A stretch of 64,000 bases of DNA from Raineyella fluvialis (lineage in GTDB: Bacteria; Actinomycetota; Actinomycetes; Propionibacteriales; Propionibacteriaceae), in assembly GCF_009646095.1 (NCBI RefSeq), contig NZ_CP045725.1:1922001-1986000 (forward strand), written 5' to 3'. Numbering within the stretch: the first letter of the stretch is position 1; every line of letters begins with the position of its first letter. Below are positions 61,914 through 64,000 of the stretch, in pieces. The notes beneath the pieces were generated by a model. The model had not been told where the DNA came from and made no database searches. It saw only the letters and a program-made list of their open reading frames with translations. Both the position numbers and the translations under genes were made by a program.

Positions 61914-62744
61914 TCACTCGTGCAGGAACAGTTCGGCCAGGGCCCGGAACCGGTCGACCTGCTCGATCTGCACCCAGTGGCCGGCGTGCGGCAGCACGTG
62001 CAGCTGGGCGTTGGGCAGGTGCTCCTCGAAGTACCACGAGGCCTCACGGGGGATCATCCGGTCCTCGCGGCCGTGGACCAGGAGGACCTCCTGCGTGATG
62101 GTCGCCAGTTCCTCGGGGGAGTAGACCAGCGGGGCCTCGCCGGGCGCGAAGGTCGTCTGGTGGGATCCGCGGACGTCGGGGCGGATGGCAACGGCCGTAC
62201 GGTCCTCGCTGATCTCCTGCAGCCGGTCGCCGAGCATGGCCGTGTCATACACGAACCGCCCGATCAGGTCCTGCATGGTCCCGGGCGTCGGGTCGTTGTA
62301 GAACGTGATCATCCGGATCAGGTCCTCGGTCGGGGAGACCGGCGCTCCTCCGCTACCCATCAGGATCGCCCGGTCGAAGCGCTCCGGTGCTTCCAGCAGA
62401 AGTCGCAGCGTGATCATGCCGCCCATCGAGTTGCCGACCACGTGGACCTTCTCCAGGCCCAGCTCGTCGAGCAGATCGAGGACAGAGGCGGCTCTGGCCG
62501 CAACCGTCGCAGGGATCCCCGGCGGCAGGTCGGGATGCTCGGAGTCGGCGAAGCCCAGCAGGTCCGGGGCGACATGGCGCCAGGCGGGCATCGACTGCAG
62601 CAGACTGAGCCAGTTGGACAACGCGCCGGCGCCCGGGCCCGAGCCGTGCAGCCACAGGATGGTCGGCGCGGTCGGATCGCCTGCCTCGTAGACGCGCAAC
62701 CGGTGGCCGCCCGCGACCACATCACGCGAGAGGATGCCGCTCAT
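61914..62744 (-). CDS. Meta-cleavage-product hydrolase (alpha/beta hydrolase)
   Basis: A 276-residue C-C bond hydrolase that splits the ring-fission product of extradiol cleavage. Oxyanion loop ILWLHGSGPGAGALSNW, nucleophile Ser106 in VVGNSMGGMITLRL, Asp228 in LLVHGREDRMIP and His256 in PHAGHWVQIEQ match BphD/MhpC/HsaD enzymes. ATG at 62744 overlaps the dioxygenase stop (ATGA). Specific substrate not known. Confidence 0.93.
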   Translation of the reverse strand: MSGILSRDVVAGGHRLRVYEAGDPTAPTILWLHGSGPGAGALSNWLSLLQSMPAWRHVAPDLLGFADSEHPDLPPGIPATVAARAASVLDLLDELGLEKVHVVGNSMGGMITLRLLLEAPERFDRAILMGSGGAPVSPTEDLIRMITFYNDPTPGTMQDLIGRFVYDTAMLGDRLQEISEDRTAVAIRPDVRGSHQTTFAPGEAPLVYSPEELATITQEVLLVHGREDRMIPREASWYFEEHLPNAQLHVLPHAGHWVQIEQVDRFRALAELFLHE

Positions 62745-63661
62745 GCGCCCACGACCTCCGGCTGCTCGACCGGGTGGATGATCGCCGGCGGCGGGAGCTC
62801 TCCCGACTCGTTGTGGTGGCCCCAGACGCTGATCGCCTCGAAGCGGTGCGGCCGCGCGTGCTCGTGGTCCACCAGCAGGCCGCCCCAGCCGTACTCGATG
62901 TCGAAGGCGGCCGGCGTACGGACGTAGAACGAGGTCATGTGGTCGTTGGTGTGGGTTCCCATGTCCATCTGGATGGTGTGGCCATCGACCTTGAGCAGGT
63001 CGAGTGCGGTGCCGACGTCGTCGAGGGAACGGGTCTCCAGCATCAGGTGCTGCACACCGGTGATCCCGGGGACTTCGGCCATCGCCAGTGAGTGGTGGCG
63101 CGGGTTGCAGTGGTAGAAGTGGATCCGCGGGCCACCGGTGGGCTGGATCTCGTCGGTCAGGGCGAAGCCCAGCAGGTCGCAATAGAAGGCCTCGGACTGT
63201 TCCAGGCTCGGGGTGATCAGCACGATGTGGCCCAGGCCGCCGTCGCCGGTGACGAAGCCGGACATCGGGCGCCCGGGCCGGAAGGTGCTCGGGTAGGTCG
63301 TGATGCCCCAGGCGGCCTCGTTGCGCAGGCCGAAGGGATCGTGGAAGGAGATCAGCTCCACCACGCCACGTTCGGCGGCGAGGTCGGTCTCGCGGACCAC
63401 CTCGACGCCGGCCGTGCGTAGCCGCTGCTCGAGCGCGGCGAGGGCGCGGGAGCTCTCGACCGTCCAGCCGATGTAGGCCAGGTCGTCGCGCTCCCCGGGG
63501 TGGATGGCGAGGCGGTAGGCGGTGTCGTCCATGCGGAGGCGTACGGCACCGTCGGTGCCGCGGGTCGACGCGACCTCGAGGCCCAGGTACGTCGGGCCCC
63601 ACTCGAGCCATTCCTCGTGGCGTGGGGAGGTGAAGCCGGCGTAGCCGAGGGACTGGATCAT
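62741..63661 (-). CDS. Type I extradiol ring-cleavage dioxygenase (VOC)
   Basis: A 306-residue two-domain dioxygenase that cleaves catechols next to the diol. The Fe(II) ligands are predicted as His145 (GLGHIVLIT), His205 (GVQHLMLET) and Glu256 (AAFDIEYGWG), close to the positions in BphC. HNESGELPPP near the end is also family-like. The downstream hydrolase and upstream monooxygenase complete a meta-cleavage route, but the substrate (biphenyl, phenylpropionate, steroid ring or other) is not determined. Confidence 0.93.
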   Translation of the reverse strand: MIQSLGYAGFTSPRHEEWLEWGPTYLGLEVASTRGTDGAVRLRMDDTAYRLAIHPGERDDLAYIGWTVESSRALAALEQRLRTAGVEVVRETDLAAERGVVELISFHDPFGLRNEAAWGITTYPSTFRPGRPMSGFVTGDGGLGHIVLITPSLEQSEAFYCDLLGFALTDEIQPTGGPRIHFYHCNPRHHSLAMAEVPGITGVQHLMLETRSLDDVGTALDLLKVDGHTIQMDMGTHTNDHMTSFYVRTPAAFDIEYGWGGLLVDHEHARPHRFEAISVWGHHNESGELPPPAIIHPVEQPEVVGA

Positions 63662-63708
63662 GGTTGTTCTCCTGGAGGTTCGGGGTCGAATGGGTCAGAA
63701 ACGGGGGA

Positions 63709-64000
63709 TCAGACCGGCGCGTTCGCGCGCAGCGAGCGGGCGAACTCACGCAGGTTCTGCGGGAAGGCGGACGTGGGCTCGGCCGCGTATTCGAGGTTGC
63801 CCCGGGCCGGCGGGACGTCGAGCCCGGTCGGGTCGGCGGCGGCCACGAACCGGTCGGGGCGCAGCACGATGACCTTGGCGCCGTACTTCGTCATCCAGCG
63901 GCGCAGCGTGCCGGTGTGGTCGACGATGGTGTCCGCGTCGCTGCGCGAGTCGCCCGAAGCGACGACGGTGACCATCCGGGCGCCGAGGCGCTCCCAGCCC
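63709..64000 (-). CDS. FAD aromatic monooxygenase, C-terminal part (window end)
   Basis: The frame is open to the window edge (WERLGARMVTVVASGDSRSD at the 5' side visible) and ends at 63709. The closing segment GAKVIVLRPDRFVAAADP and TGLDVPPARGNLEYAA matches the thioredoxin-like C-terminal domain of FAD hydroxylases such as MhpA. It is upstream of the extradiol dioxygenase by 47 bases. The catalytic FAD domain is outside the window, so identity is provisional. Confidence 0.65.
   Translation of the reverse strand, partial: GWERLGARMVTVVASGDSRSDADTIVDHTGTLRRWMTKYGAKVIVLRPDRFVAAADPTGLDVPPARGNLEYAAEPTSAFPQNLREFARSLRANAPV

Overview
The window is a GC-rich actinobacterial chromosome segment. The dnaK-grpE-dnaJ-hspR order with a MerR-type HspR, high GC codon use, frequent GTG starts and an actinobacterial-style c-di-AMP riboswitch on a cell-wall hydrolase gene all fit. 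A member of the Propionibacteriaceae is my best guess from gene style, not a proven assignment.

Left part (1-38,720) is chromosomal backbone. It holds the DnaK chaperone operon with a frameshifted dnaJ, an FAD oxidoreductase, three VOC proteins, a penicillin-binding lipoprotein, an OmpR-type two-component system beside a divergent GT39-like membrane glycosyltransferase, and small metabolic genes. It continues with a TMEM165-type Mn exporter behind a yybP-ykoY riboswitch, a MacB-like ABC pair, an ahpC-ahpF-oxyR peroxide locus, PBP1A and an NlpC/P60 protein behind a ydaO riboswitch. It ends with glmM and two companion genes, a NarL-type two-component system and a SHOCT protein.

38,741-41,740 is the most novel locus: a compact minus-strand operon for a ribosomally made, radical-SAM-modified peptide (RiPP). 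Four tiny precursor genes in two subfamilies share an FExPxLP/N-like leader motif, a Leu/Met-Arg-Ser step and a CxCxC core. They flank a SPASM radical SAM enzyme, a PqqD-like recognition protein and an Alvin-type ferredoxin. A near-consensus promoter and a 25-bp tandem repeat lie upstream. I cannot place the peptides in a named RiPP family.

41,965-44,956 returns to backbone with a HerA-like ATPase, apparently frameshifted, and an MFS transporter. At about 44,957 a mobile, defence-rich island begins with a relaxase remnant. It then carries an AT-richer nuclease/PIN-like gene split by one in-frame TGA, a type I restriction-modification operon (hsdM-hsdS-mrr-like-hsdR), a CoiA-like nuclease, an XRE-ImmA/IrrE metallopeptidase with a partner gene, and a two-gene Pycsar-like system (nucleotide cyclase plus PycTM-type membrane effector). 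A second ImmA/IrrE fragment and a serine recombinase close the island near 61.6 kb.

61,914-64,000 is the 3' part of an aromatic-ring catabolic operon: FAD monooxygenase (cut by the window end), extradiol dioxygenase and meta-cleavage-product hydrolase, in that order on the minus strand.
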